This document shows, in pieces, positions 32,593 through 41,459 of a stretch of 64,000 nucleotides of DNA (the stretch's first letter is position 1; every line of letters starts with the position of its first letter). The position numbers and the translations under genes were made by a program. The notes below the pieces were generated by a model. The model saw nothing but the letters and a program-made list of their open reading frames with translations. It made no database searches and was not told the DNA's origin. This stretch comes from VXNE01 sp965261535 (GTDB taxonomy: Bacteria; Pseudomonadota; Gammaproteobacteria; Pseudomonadales; Azotimanducaceae), in the NCBI GenBank assembly GCA_965261535.1, contig OZ253469.1, positions 4,650,001 through 4,714,000 of the forward strand, read 5' to 3'.

Positions 32593-33714
32593 ATGAACCG
32601 AATTGACGCCATCCGCATTCGCGGCTTCAGGTCCCTGGCGGACGTTGAGCTTGCCGAACTGCCGGATACGACTGTCCTGATCGGTGCCAACGGGTCTGGC
32701 AAATCCAACTTCATCCGATTCTTCGAGATGGTGAGCTGGATGCTCCGCTCGCATCAACTCCGCGAGTTTGTTGCCAAGCACGGAGGGGCTAGCGATCAGC
32801 TTTTTGGTGGCAGCCGCCGTACGAATCGCATGGAGGCCGAGCTGTCCCTGCGCACGGATGCTGGCAGAAACGACTATCGCTTCAAACTTGCCCACGCACA
32901 TCCTGATCGGTTGATCTTCACCGAGGAGGCTTTTCGTTTCAGTAGTGAGCACTTCCCAACCGAGGCCGGATGGCAGCATTTGGGAGTCGGTCACGAGGAG
33001 GCGCAAATCGTTGAAACCGCACAAACTGGTAGTCCCGACGGTGTCAATCGTAAGACCGCTTCGGCGGTGGTCCACCTGCTGCGGAATTGCGCGGCCTTTC
33101 AGTTCCATGACACTTCCGACCGCTCGAACATCAAAATGCCTTGGGACGTAGAAGACAACAACAGCTTGCGTTCCCATGGGGGCAATCTGGCGGCGGTCCT
33201 GTACCGGTTGGAGCATGAAGACATTAGACGGTTTGAACAGATCTGCCGTCACATCGCCCGTGTGCTTCCAGTCTTTGATCGCTTTCAGATCGAAGAAAGA
33301 TACGGAAAGGTGATGTTGCGATGGAAACCCAAGGACGCGGAAGAAACCTTCGGAGCCCACCTTACATCCGACGGTTCTCTACGCTTTTTTGCTCTCGTAA
33401 CGTTGCTTAACCTTCCGCCGCAAATGCTTCCGGATGTGCTGCTGTTGGATGAGCCGGAACTCGGTCTCCATCCCGCCGCTATTGTACTAATCGGCGACAT
33501 GATCAAATCGCTCGCCACCGAAAGACAGGTGGTCATCGCGACCCAGTCGCCGCTGCTCGTAGACGCGTTCAACCTGGATGAGATCGTCGTACTGGAACTC
33601 CGTGACAAACGAACGGAATTCCGCAGACTCGACGCGGACGACTACCAAATCTGGCTCGACGATTTCACTACGGGCGAGCTGTGGCAGAAGAACCTCATCG
33701 GCGGGCGCCCGTGA
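32593..33714 (+). CDS. AAA ATPase (AAA_15/AAA_21, OLD/RecF-like)
   Basis: 373 residues with Walker A LIGANGSGKSNF (residues about 29-40), the signature-like ASFGAHLTSDGSLRFFAL-type region before LLLDEPELGLHP (Walker B) and TQSPLLVDAF (H-loop-like). This is the SMC/RecF-type ATPase found alone or with a nuclease partner in defence systems such as OLD, PARIS, AbiL and Septu. It overlaps the DUF4276 gene by 4 bp (GTGA), so the two are a translationally coupled pair. The MITE lies between it and the restriction-modification gene. Function as a defence sensor is inferred from family and partner. Confidence 0.88.
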   Translation: MNRIDAIRIRGFRSLADVELAELPDTTVLIGANGSGKSNFIRFFEMVSWMLRSHQLREFVAKHGGASDQLFGGSRRTNRMEAELSLRTDAGRNDYRFKLAHAHPDRLIFTEEAFRFSSEHFPTEAGWQHLGVGHEEAQIVETAQTGSPDGVNRKTASAVVHLLRNCAAFQFHDTSDRSNIKMPWDVEDNNSLRSHGGNLAAVLYRLEHEDIRRFEQICRHIARVLPVFDRFQIEERYGKVMLRWKPKDAEETFGAHLTSDGSLRFFALVTLLNLPPQMLPDVLLLDEPELGLHPAAIVLIGDMIKSLATERQVVIATQSPLLVDAFNLDEIVVLELRDKRTEFRRLDADDYQIWLDDFTTGELWQKNLIGGRP

Positions 33715-34357
33715 TCCGGCTGGCCGTATCGGTAGAGGGGAGGGCCAAACGGAGGAGGAATTCGTCAATGCGGTGCCCCTGCATTATCTGCGCCCGATGG
33801 ACATTGAAATCCAGCCAATCCTGATAGGACGTGCGCGCAATACAGACAAAGGTGGCGGCCACGTCACGATAGACCGATTGGCATCCGAGATGGCGAGCCT
33901 TTACGGGTCATTCGCCGCGGTAACTTCGCTGGTCGATTTCTACGGATTCCGCGACAAAGGGGGTAGAACCGTCCAGGAGTTGGAGACCCATCTGCATTGT
34001 GAGGTCGGCAACAGGATCGGTGGCAGTTGGAACGAAACGAAAGTGTTCCCATACGTTCAACAGTACGAGTTCGAGGGCCTGTTGTTTGCCGATGTCGAGG
34101 CTTTCGGCGGGTTAATTGACGTTCCAGACGAGTCCGTCTCGGCGCTGAGGAGAATACGCGGCCAATTCCCGACTCCGGAGGACATCAACGACGACCCGAA
34201 CACGGCCCCAAGCAAGCGCATTGCCGGTGCAATCCCAAGATACCGAAAGTCCGTTCACGGACCCCAAGTGGCGGAGACAATGGGGATGGAGGCAATGCGG
34301 GCCGAGTGTCCGCGATTCAAAGAGTGGGTGTCCCGCCTGGAGTCGCTATCAGACTGA
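33711..34357 (+). pseudogene. DUF4276 protein (partner of the AAA ATPase), frameshifted by 5-bp duplication
   Basis: The GTG at 33711 overlapping the ATPase stop starts MIRLAVSVEG, the DUF4276 N-terminus, then runs out of frame. The rest is open in another frame to 34357: EGQTEEEFV, PILIGRARNTDKGGG, SLVDFYGFRDKG, FPYVQQYEFEGLLFADVEAFGG. GAGGG occurs twice in tandem at 33735-33744; removing one copy joins them into LAVSVEGQTEEEFV, the family consensus. DUF4276 resembles the TOPRIM-like nuclease partners of defence ATPases (acidic VEGQTEE and VDFYG segments). About 205 residues when repaired. The lesion may be inactivating, phase-variable or an error. Confidence 0.87.
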
Positions 34358-34398
34358 CCGGAACCCGGCTGGGCCTGTTCGCTGCGAGTGAACCCACG

Positions 34399-35052
34399 CT
34401 ACTCGAAGCGCAGGCCGGTAACTTCCGACAGTTCGGCAAGTGCCTGGTTTTCGTTCAGCACCTTGATTGTTTGCATTCCCATCGCGCGGGCGGGCTTGAG
34501 GTTGATGCCCAGGTCATCGAGAAACACGGCCCGAGCCGGTTCGACGCTTAAGCGTTCGCAGGCGATGCGGTAGATCGCGGGATCCGGTTTGCGGACTCCT
34601 TCGATGCTCGATTCCACAATGACTTCGAAGAGTGACATCGCCTTCTCCATGAGCGTTGCGCGGTTCGGATCCTTCACAGCCCGAGGGCTTTCGCTGCTTG
34701 GTTTCATGTTGTTCGTGATCGCGCCTACGCGGAAGTGCCGCTTGCAGGTCCGCAAGGCTTCGATCATGCGCGGTCGGGGAGCGCCGCTCAGGATTTCAAG
34801 CACCTGCTTGCCGTTCACCGGATGGCCGAGCGCCGCGGTCTCCGCCCGGAACAGGGCGTCGAACGCATCGACATCGACCTGATTCGACTCGAACTGGGCC
34901 CAGGCGTTGGTTTCCGGGTTCGTCGCGTTGACGCCGCGAATGAAGTCCCGAGGGAGTCCGTTCGCCGCTTCAAACCGATTGAAGGCTTCAAATGGGCTCG
35001 CGGTCAAGACTCCGCCGATATCCCACAGAATCGCTTTGATGCTTGGGCGCAT
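34399..35052 (-). CDS. HAD-superfamily hydrolase (IA, epoxide-hydrolase N-terminal/ACAD10-like)
   Basis: 217 residues from ATG 35052. Motif I is WDIGGVLTASPF, motif II ITNN, motif III Lys in EGVRKPDPAIY and motif IV VFLDDLGINLKPARAMGM. These match the HAD IA subgroup related to soluble epoxide hydrolase N-domains and ACAD10. In motif I the usual second Asp (DxD) is replaced by Gly, which is common in this subgroup but makes ordinary phosphatase activity uncertain. The frame is open upstream to 35499, but that part overlaps the divergent SDR and has no family resemblance. Confidence 0.82.
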   Translation of the reverse strand: MRPSIKAILWDIGGVLTASPFEAFNRFEAANGLPRDFIRGVNATNPETNAWAQFESNQVDVDAFDALFRAETAALGHPVNGKQVLEILSGAPRPRMIEALRTCKRHFRVGAITNNMKPSSESPRAVKDPNRATLMEKAMSLFEVIVESSIEGVRKPDPAIYRIACERLSVEPARAVFLDDLGINLKPARAMGMQTIKVLNENQALAELSEVTGLRFE

Positions 35053-35196
35053 GGATCTCTTCCGGTTGGTCGGCGCACTTCCTGATCGACGAGCGGGGCC
35101 GCACTCGGCGGTCGGCTTGTCGAGCCTGACCTTATCATAGGGCTGCGGACTCTCTGCAACGAGAGTCGCGCGGAAAACGGGTCGCGAACAAGGACA

Positions 35197-35988
35197 ATGC
35201 AGATGGACATACAGGAAGGCGTAGCGATCATCACCGGATCTTCTTCCGGCGTTGGCGCGGCTTGTGCGCGCCAATTGGCGGAGAAGGGCTGCCATGTGGT
35301 TATCAATTTCGCCCATAACGAGGCGGGGGCGAGAGAGACGCAGGCGGCGTGCGAGGCATTCGGGGTCGAGACGGCCGTGGTGCAGGCCGATGTCGCCGAT
35401 GACGACGGATGTCGCGCGTTGGCGCGGGCGGCGCTCGACAAGTGGGGACGTGTAGACGCGCTGGTCAACAACGCGGGCACCACAAAATTCAATGCCCACG
35501 ACGATCTCGAGGGCTTGACCAAGGAAGATTTCCTGCGGATCTACGCGGTCAATACCGTGGGTGCCTACCAGGCGACGCGTGCCGTCGTCCCCGCGATGCG
35601 CACGGGAGGCCGCGGCAGCATCGTCAATGTCTCGTCGATCGCGGGCGTGAACGGGGGCGGCAGTTCAATCGCCTACGCCGCATCGAAGGGCGCATTGATT
35701 ACCATGACCTTGTCGCTTGCCCGTGTCCTGGGTCCGGAAATTCGCGTGAACGTCGTGTGTCCCGGGTTCATTCAGGGCCGTTGGCTGGAAGGCGGCATGG
35801 GCACGGAACGCTATGCGGCCGCGAAGGCGACCCTGGAGGCGAATACACCTCTACGACTTACGGCGACCCCGGATACTGTGGCCGAAGGCATTCTCTACTT
35901 CATCGAAGGTGCGGACGTGGTGACCGGGGAGACATTGATCCTGGATGGGGGCGCGCACCTGTCGCAGACCCCGCTCGCGCGGCGGTAG
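35197..35988 (+). CDS. SDR-family oxidoreductase
   Basis: 263-residue classical SDR with TGSSSGVGAACA at the N-terminus, ADVADDDG (cofactor preference region), NNAGTTKF, catalytic Ser in NVSSIAGVNGGGSS, YAASKGA with Tyr and Lys, and PGFIQGRWLEGG. The C-terminus DVVTGETLILDGGAHL is of the FabG/glucose-dehydrogenase type. The substrate is unknown. Start at 35197 or at the second ATG 35203. It is divergent from the HAD gene and converges on recD with a 9-bp gap. Confidence 0.85.
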   Translation: MQMDIQEGVAIITGSSSGVGAACARQLAEKGCHVVINFAHNEAGARETQAACEAFGVETAVVQADVADDDGCRALARAALDKWGRVDALVNNAGTTKFNAHDDLEGLTKEDFLRIYAVNTVGAYQATRAVVPAMRTGGRGSIVNVSSIAGVNGGGSSIAYAASKGALITMTLSLARVLGPEIRVNVVCPGFIQGRWLEGGMGTERYAAAKATLEANTPLRLTATPDTVAEGILYFIEGADVVTGETLILDGGAHLSQTPLARR

Positions 35989-35997
35989 CGCGGGCTC

Positions 35998-37758
35998 TCA
36001 ACCGTCGCGAAGCCTTTCCGGCAGACCGGTAAAGCGGGCGGTGGTCCGGCGTATCGCGGCGGCGACAGTGCCTTCGTGGGCGCGCACGGTCACCCTTCGG
36101 CGTGCGCGCGTTACGGCCGTGTAGAGCAGTTCCCGCGTGTTCACGCGCGAGTCCGTATCGCCGGGAATGAAGACCACCTCGTCGTATTCGGAGCCTTGGG
36201 CGCGATGCACCGTGAGCGCGAAGAAACTTTCGTGCTCCGGGAGGCGGGAGGGCGAGACGAGGAGCCGGGAATCGTCGCCATCCTGCCCGGCGAGGTCCGG
36301 GAACCACACTCGACGACGGTTTTGGCTGTCGAGAATCACCACGCCGGTGTCGCCGTTGGATAGCCCCGTCGCTCGGTCGTTGCGCGTCACGATGATGGGT
36401 CGGCCTGGATAGAACTCGTCATTGGCGGGAATGCGCCCCGTGTCTCGCAAGCGCCGTTCCACGAGGCGATTGAGGCGGTTGACGCCGAACGGTCCGCGCC
36501 GATGGGCGCAGAGGACTCGGCGGGCGGGGAACGCGTCCTCGGCGCGCGAATCCTCGATGTGCGCGGCCCACTCCGCAGCGGTTTCGCGCGCGAACCGGCC
36601 GAAGGCGGCCTCGTCGGCCAAGTGCTCCAGGTTGGTGTCGGGGCTGTCCTTGAGCACGGCGATGGCGCTGACCGCATCGCCTCGGCCGATGGCGCTGGCG
36701 AGACGCCCGATGCCGCTGGCCGGACCGAAGCGATGGCTTTTCGTGAGCCGCACGATGCATGGCGCCAGCGGCGAGGTGCCGCTATCGGATGTGGCGCAGA
36801 GATCGCTGAAAACCGAGCCCGGCTCTACCGAGGATAGCTGTCCCGCGTCGCCCAGCAGAATCAATCGCGTACCGTCCCTGAGGCCGTCCAGGAGCCGGGC
36901 CATCAGGGGCATGTCGACCATCGAACACTCGTCCACGAGGAGCGCATCGACAAGAGTGTCGGTCCTGTTCAACAGCCGGTGAAGCGTGCCCGCGACGGGG
37001 GTGAAATCGCGTAGCGCGGGCACCTTGTCGGCCAGCGCTCTTGCTCGGAACTGGGTTCTCACGGATTCCTGCAGCCGCGCCGCCGCCTTGCCCGTCGGGG
37101 CGGCGAGCGCGATGCGACGCGGCTCGGCGATGCCAAGGTCCGCCAAGAGCGCGATGAGGCTCGCGGCGAGCGTGGTCTTGCCCGTGCCGGGCCCCCCGGT
37201 GACCACGCAAAGATGGCGCGAGGCGGCGATCTTCGCCGCGGCGATGGCGGTTTCGGACTCTTCGTGGAGCACTTCGTGCATCCAGCGCGCGACATTGCCG
37301 CACGGCGTGGCGGCGTCCCGCGCCAATTCCCGCATCCGCTGGGCAAGTCGCGATTCCGCCGCGAACATGCGGTAGAGGTATAGATTGTCGCCATCGAGGA
37401 CCAAAGGGCGTTTGGCTTCGTGCGCTTGGCCGCAAGCGACCACGGGACTCTCGGACAGCGCGACCTTCAGGTCCGCGAACGCCGGCAGGCACGCCTGGCG
37501 GATGTGGTCGGGCGGATCGCCGCCGATGTGTCCCGACTCCGCCGAAGACCATTCCAGGATTTCGATGATCGGTCTGCCGGCGCATCTGGCCAGGGGCAGG
37601 CAGGCGTGTCCGCTTCGATGCATCGCGCTGGCGACGGCGCCCGCGAGGCTTGCGGCCGGGGCCGCGCCAAATTCGGCTAGCAGTCGTGCGAAATAGCGGT
37701 CGATGTCCGCCATGGCCCGGATTTCGCAAAGGTCGGTGAGGAGGATGTCCTGGTTCAT
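35998..37758 (-). CDS. recD: Exodeoxyribonuclease V subunit alpha (RecD)
   Basis: 5'-3' SF1B helicase of RecBCD, cytoplasmic. From the ATG at 37758, in an ATGA overlap with the recB stop, the product is 586 residues (E. coli 608). Walker A GGPGTGKTT is at residues about 188-196; DECSMVD is motif II, GDAGQLSSVEPGSVF motif III and LTVHRAQGSEYDEVVF the C-terminal UvrD-like motif. The N-terminal domain that contacts RecC is present. Last gene of a recC-recB-recD operon. Confidence 0.95.
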   Translation of the reverse strand: MNQDILLTDLCEIRAMADIDRYFARLLAEFGAAPAASLAGAVASAMHRSGHACLPLARCAGRPIIEILEWSSAESGHIGGDPPDHIRQACLPAFADLKVALSESPVVACGQAHEAKRPLVLDGDNLYLYRMFAAESRLAQRMRELARDAATPCGNVARWMHEVLHEESETAIAAAKIAASRHLCVVTGGPGTGKTTLAASLIALLADLGIAEPRRIALAAPTGKAAARLQESVRTQFRARALADKVPALRDFTPVAGTLHRLLNRTDTLVDALLVDECSMVDMPLMARLLDGLRDGTRLILLGDAGQLSSVEPGSVFSDLCATSDSGTSPLAPCIVRLTKSHRFGPASGIGRLASAIGRGDAVSAIAVLKDSPDTNLEHLADEAAFGRFARETAAEWAAHIEDSRAEDAFPARRVLCAHRRGPFGVNRLNRLVERRLRDTGRIPANDEFYPGRPIIVTRNDRATGLSNGDTGVVILDSQNRRRVWFPDLAGQDGDDSRLLVSPSRLPEHESFFALTVHRAQGSEYDEVVFIPGDTDSRVNTRELLYTAVTRARRRVTVRAHEGTVAAAIRRTTARFTGLPERLRDG

Positions 37759-40700
37759 CCCGCCGAGCCCGAAAAGCATGCGTCGATCGCTTCGATGCAA
37801 TCGCGCGCGGGCGCGTCGCGGTAGACGCCGTTGCCGGGCAGGTCTGGCGACATGCCGCGCACGAAGAGATAGAAGACGCCGCCGATGTGCCGCGCGTAGT
37901 CGTAGTCCGGCAATCGCAGCCGCAGGAAGCGATGCAGGGCGGTGAGGTAGAACAGGTACTGCATGGGATAGCCGGCGGCGCGCATGGCGGCCCGCACCGC
38001 AGGTCTTGAGTAGGCCTCAATGTTCTCGCCGAGCCAGTTCGATTTGTAGTCCATGACGTACCAGCGCTCCCCGTGTAGCGCCACGACGTCGATGAACCCG
38101 TGCAGGAAGCCGTCGATGCGGCTCCGGCTCTCCGGGAGCCCGTGGTCGTAGCCGTGGTCGGCGAAGCATCGACCGAGGCTCGCGCGATCAAGTCCTTCGA
38201 GGGGGAGGTGAAACTCCATTTCCGCGATGGGTCGGCGCGCCTCGCCGAGGCGGAAGACGCTGCCGTCGGTCGGACTCTCGAGGGGGGCGCCGAACGTATT
38301 TTCGACGATCTTCCGGGCGACCGGCGCCCACTTGGCGTCGATGCGGTATCTGGCGAGAGAGTCCCCACAGATTTCGTCGCGATCAGCGCCGGGAGCGGCG
38401 GTTCTTTCGAAGATGTCATGCAGGCAATTGCCGGCGCGGAAGCCGCTCGGAAAGGTGAACGCGTCGAGCGAGTCTTCCGTCTCCTGCTTGGGCGGCGCTT
38501 CGTGGACGGCGGATTCAGGCTGATCCTCATCCGCGCCGACGAGGGGGTCCTGATCGTGATCCGGCTCGTCGACGTCCTCGTGCTCCTCCGACGTGACGGC
38601 CGCACCCATCTCGGACGCGAGAGCGGAGAAGCTGGTCCGTTGGCGGATGCGCGCAAGCTGGCGGCCGAGGTTCCGGGCGGCGAGGGGTTCGAGTCCGGGA
38701 AGCTCCAGATTCTCGTTCACACGCTGGGGAACCGAGGCCGCGCCATCCGCCACCGTTGTGCCGATAGCTTCGGACGCTCCGTTCGCGAACCGCTCGACCT
38801 CCGCGAGCCAGGCGGTGCCGTCCAGCGACCTGACATGCGCGGCGTTGGCGTCCAGTTGTTCTTCGAGCGTGCTTTCGGCGAGCAGATCGGGACGGTGAAT
38901 GAGCCACGCGAGCGGTGAATTCTGGCTGTCATTCGCCCGCGCCCACGTCACCACGCAACGGTATTTTGCCCGGGTAAGTGCCACATACATGAGACGCAAT
39001 TCATCCGCCTGGTCTTCGATCCATTCCCGGGCGCGGGCGTCGTTCGAGGGATTCAGATCGAGAATCTCGGCGAAGTCGCCATCCAACTCGTGGTACTCGG
39101 CTGTTTTCTGTGTTCTCCGTTGGCGCCTGTACCAGGCGAACGGGCAGAACACCGCGGGAAACTCCAGCCCCTTGCTGCGGTGGATCGTGACGATTTTCAC
39201 CAGGTGCTCATCGCTTTCCAGGCGAAGCTGCGTGCCTTCGTCCCCGGGTTCCGGGCGTGCCGAGGCGCGGGCGAACCATTCGACCAGCCCCTGCGGCGAC
39301 AGCCGTGCGTCGGCCTCGGCCTCCTGCATTAACTCGGTCAGATGCAGGACGTTGGTCAGGCGGCGCGCGCCGTCGGGATATTCGAGCAGGTGGGCGGCGC
39401 AATTCGTGTCCTTGGCGAAGAGCAGCCTTCGAATGAGGGTCGCGATGCCCCGTTCGCTCCACGTCCTGCGCCAGTCTTGCGCCCACACGGTCCAGCGGGC
39501 CCAGGTGTCGTCGTCGTCCTGGAGCTCCGCGAGATCGGACATGGTGAGGCCGAACAGATCGGTCGCCAGCGCGCCGCGCAACAGGGATGCGAAGTTGTAC
39601 TCGGCCGGGTCGGCCGCCAATGCGCGCAGGAGGTGCTTTAGCTGACTGGCTTCGAGCGTCTCGAATACGCTGTCTATTCCCATCTCGACGCTTTGAACGC
39701 CGCGTTCCCGCAGCTTGTCCGCGATGGTGCGGCCCTGTTCGCCGGTGCGAACGAGGACCGCGATATCGCCGCCGACGAGGACTTGCGGCCGTCCATTCGA
39801 CGTAATGGTGGCCTTGCCGTCCCGGGCCAGGGTCAGCAACTGGGCGATTTCGTCGGCGGCGTGGTCGGCCGCTATCTCGGTCATGTCGCCCTTCTTCCAG
39901 CTCTTGCCGTCCGCCGCACCGGGGAAGAGCCGCAACTGGAAGGGCTTGGCATCCAGTCCCCGGCCCCGCGTTCGCAAGCCATCGGAGCGGCGCGTAGCGG
40001 CTTGCACCTCTTCGAACTGGATCTGTTCCGGGCGCAGGAAGGGATTGCCGCGTTTGAACACCGCGTTGACGGCCTCCACGAGTGCGGGACTTGATCGGTA
40101 GTTGCGCTCGAGCGAGAGCTTGCGCATTTCGAGCCTTTGGGCGGTCGCGCCCAGGTAGGCAAAGACGTCCGCACCCCGGAATCGATAGATGGACTGCTTG
40201 GGATCGCCAACGATCATGAGACCGCCCTTCGGGTGCGCCGCAGCGGCATGGGTGTCCCTGGACGGATAGATCTTCTCGAAGATGCCGGCCTGCAAGCGAT
40301 CCGTATCCTGGAACTCGTCGATAAGGGCCACCGGATAACGCGCGCGGATGCGGTCTGCCAGCGCCGCGCCCGGTGCTCCAGCGAGCGCATGATCGAGTTC
40401 CGTGAGGAGGGCGTTGAAGCTCAGGCGGCGATGCTTCCAGGTGTCGTGCCGCAGCGACTTTCTCGCGTCTTCGAGGAGGCGTTGTCGCCGGTCGGGCAGC
40501 CACAGCTCGCGCATCTTCTCGGAGTTGGTGCCCAAAGCGTTGAAGTGATCGTAGAGGGGGATGGCCGGCAATTCCTGCGGCGGTCTCTTCCTCAGTTTGC
40601 CGGCGAGCGCTTGCCGACCGAAATAGCCGGAGTGTCGCAGCGGCAGCACGTCGGGGTCGTTCGCGTTGAACGCGGCCAAGACTTCCTCCAGGCGATCCGC

Positions 40701-41459
40701 GTTCTGATTCTGGTTCCACCTCAGTGTTGCCAAGGCATCAAGGAAGCGCTCCCGTTGCTCCAGGTCGTCCCAAGCCTTGCGCGCGGCCTGGAATGCCTTC
40801 AGGCGCTCGGCGTTGGCTGAGGCGTATCCATCGGCGAAGTCCGTAACGCCACGAATCACGCTCGGCTTGGCGTGATGCGCGCCGACCCACTCGCTGAGCG
40901 CATCCAGGCGGAATCCATCGCTCTGCGCGACCTCCAAAAGCGGAATGGGTTCGGGGGCGATGTGCTGCCGCCAGAAGTCGCGCGCGGCTGCGGCCACCTC
41001 GGCCCTGTCGTCGCCGCTGACCCCGAAGCCGAACGGAATGCGGGCGTCGAACGCGAACTCGGTCAATGCGCGCTGGCAGAAGCCGTGGATGGTCATGACA
41101 TTGGCGCGGTCGAAGTCGCGAATGGCGGAGGCGAGCCTTGATTCGATCGCGTCCTGGTCGATTCGCTCGGCGCGCCAGCGACGAACCAGGTCCCTGGCCA
41201 GCCCCTCGCCCTCGTCGTGGCCGCGAGCGACTTCGAGCGCATCGCGCATGGCGCTCCGAACCCGCGTCCGCAATTCACCGGTGGCCGCGACGGTGAAGGT
41301 GACGATCAGCAGGTCGTCGATGCGCCACCCGGACTCGACGATCAGGCGCGAGACGATCGTGGTTAGCGCGTAGGTCTTGCCGGTGCCGGCGCTCGCCTCG
41401 ACGAGCAGGTCGCCGTCGAGCGGCACATCGAGCGGCTGCGCTCGCACCGGAGCCCTCAT
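37755..41459 (-). CDS. recB: Exodeoxyribonuclease V subunit beta (RecB)
   Basis: 3'-5' helicase and nuclease of RecBCD. 1234 residues (E. coli 1180). Helicase motifs: Walker A ASAGTGKTY at 22-30, ALIDEFQDTD, GDPKQSIYRFRGAD, and TIHRSKGLEFPAVF. The C-terminal RecB nuclease domain has GFIDVVALHG and YVMDYKSNWLG with the catalytic Asp and Lys. The start overlaps the recC stop (ATGA) and the end overlaps recD. It repairs double-strand breaks and degrades linear foreign DNA. Confidence 0.96.
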   Translation of the reverse strand: MRAPVRAQPLDVPLDGDLLVEASAGTGKTYALTTIVSRLIVESGWRIDDLLIVTFTVAATGELRTRVRSAMRDALEVARGHDEGEGLARDLVRRWRAERIDQDAIESRLASAIRDFDRANVMTIHGFCQRALTEFAFDARIPFGFGVSGDDRAEVAAAARDFWRQHIAPEPIPLLEVAQSDGFRLDALSEWVGAHHAKPSVIRGVTDFADGYASANAERLKAFQAARKAWDDLEQRERFLDALATLRWNQNQNADRLEEVLAAFNANDPDVLPLRHSGYFGRQALAGKLRKRPPQELPAIPLYDHFNALGTNSEKMRELWLPDRRQRLLEDARKSLRHDTWKHRRLSFNALLTELDHALAGAPGAALADRIRARYPVALIDEFQDTDRLQAGIFEKIYPSRDTHAAAAHPKGGLMIVGDPKQSIYRFRGADVFAYLGATAQRLEMRKLSLERNYRSSPALVEAVNAVFKRGNPFLRPEQIQFEEVQAATRRSDGLRTRGRGLDAKPFQLRLFPGAADGKSWKKGDMTEIAADHAADEIAQLLTLARDGKATITSNGRPQVLVGGDIAVLVRTGEQGRTIADKLRERGVQSVEMGIDSVFETLEASQLKHLLRALAADPAEYNFASLLRGALATDLFGLTMSDLAELQDDDDTWARWTVWAQDWRRTWSERGIATLIRRLLFAKDTNCAAHLLEYPDGARRLTNVLHLTELMQEAEADARLSPQGLVEWFARASARPEPGDEGTQLRLESDEHLVKIVTIHRSKGLEFPAVFCPFAWYRRQRRTQKTAEYHELDGDFAEILDLNPSNDARAREWIEDQADELRLMYVALTRAKYRCVVTWARANDSQNSPLAWLIHRPDLLAESTLEEQLDANAAHVRSLDGTAWLAEVERFANGASEAIGTTVADGAASVPQRVNENLELPGLEPLAARNLGRQLARIRQRTSFSALASEMGAAVTSEEHEDVDEPDHDQDPLVGADEDQPESAVHEAPPKQETEDSLDAFTFPSGFRAGNCLHDIFERTAAPGADRDEICGDSLARYRIDAKWAPVARKIVENTFGAPLESPTDGSVFRLGEARRPIAEMEFHLPLEGLDRASLGRCFADHGYDHGLPESRSRIDGFLHGFIDVVALHGERWYVMDYKSNWLGENIEAYSRPAVRAAMRAAGYPMQYLFYLTALHRFLRLRLPDYDYARHIGGVFYLFVRGMSPDLPGNGVYRDAPARDCIEAIDACFSGSAG

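Noticed and set aside
36782..38656. Long minus-strand frame overlapping recB and recD
   Set aside because: Ser/Arg/Pro-rich out-of-frame reading of the recBD operon; not a gene.
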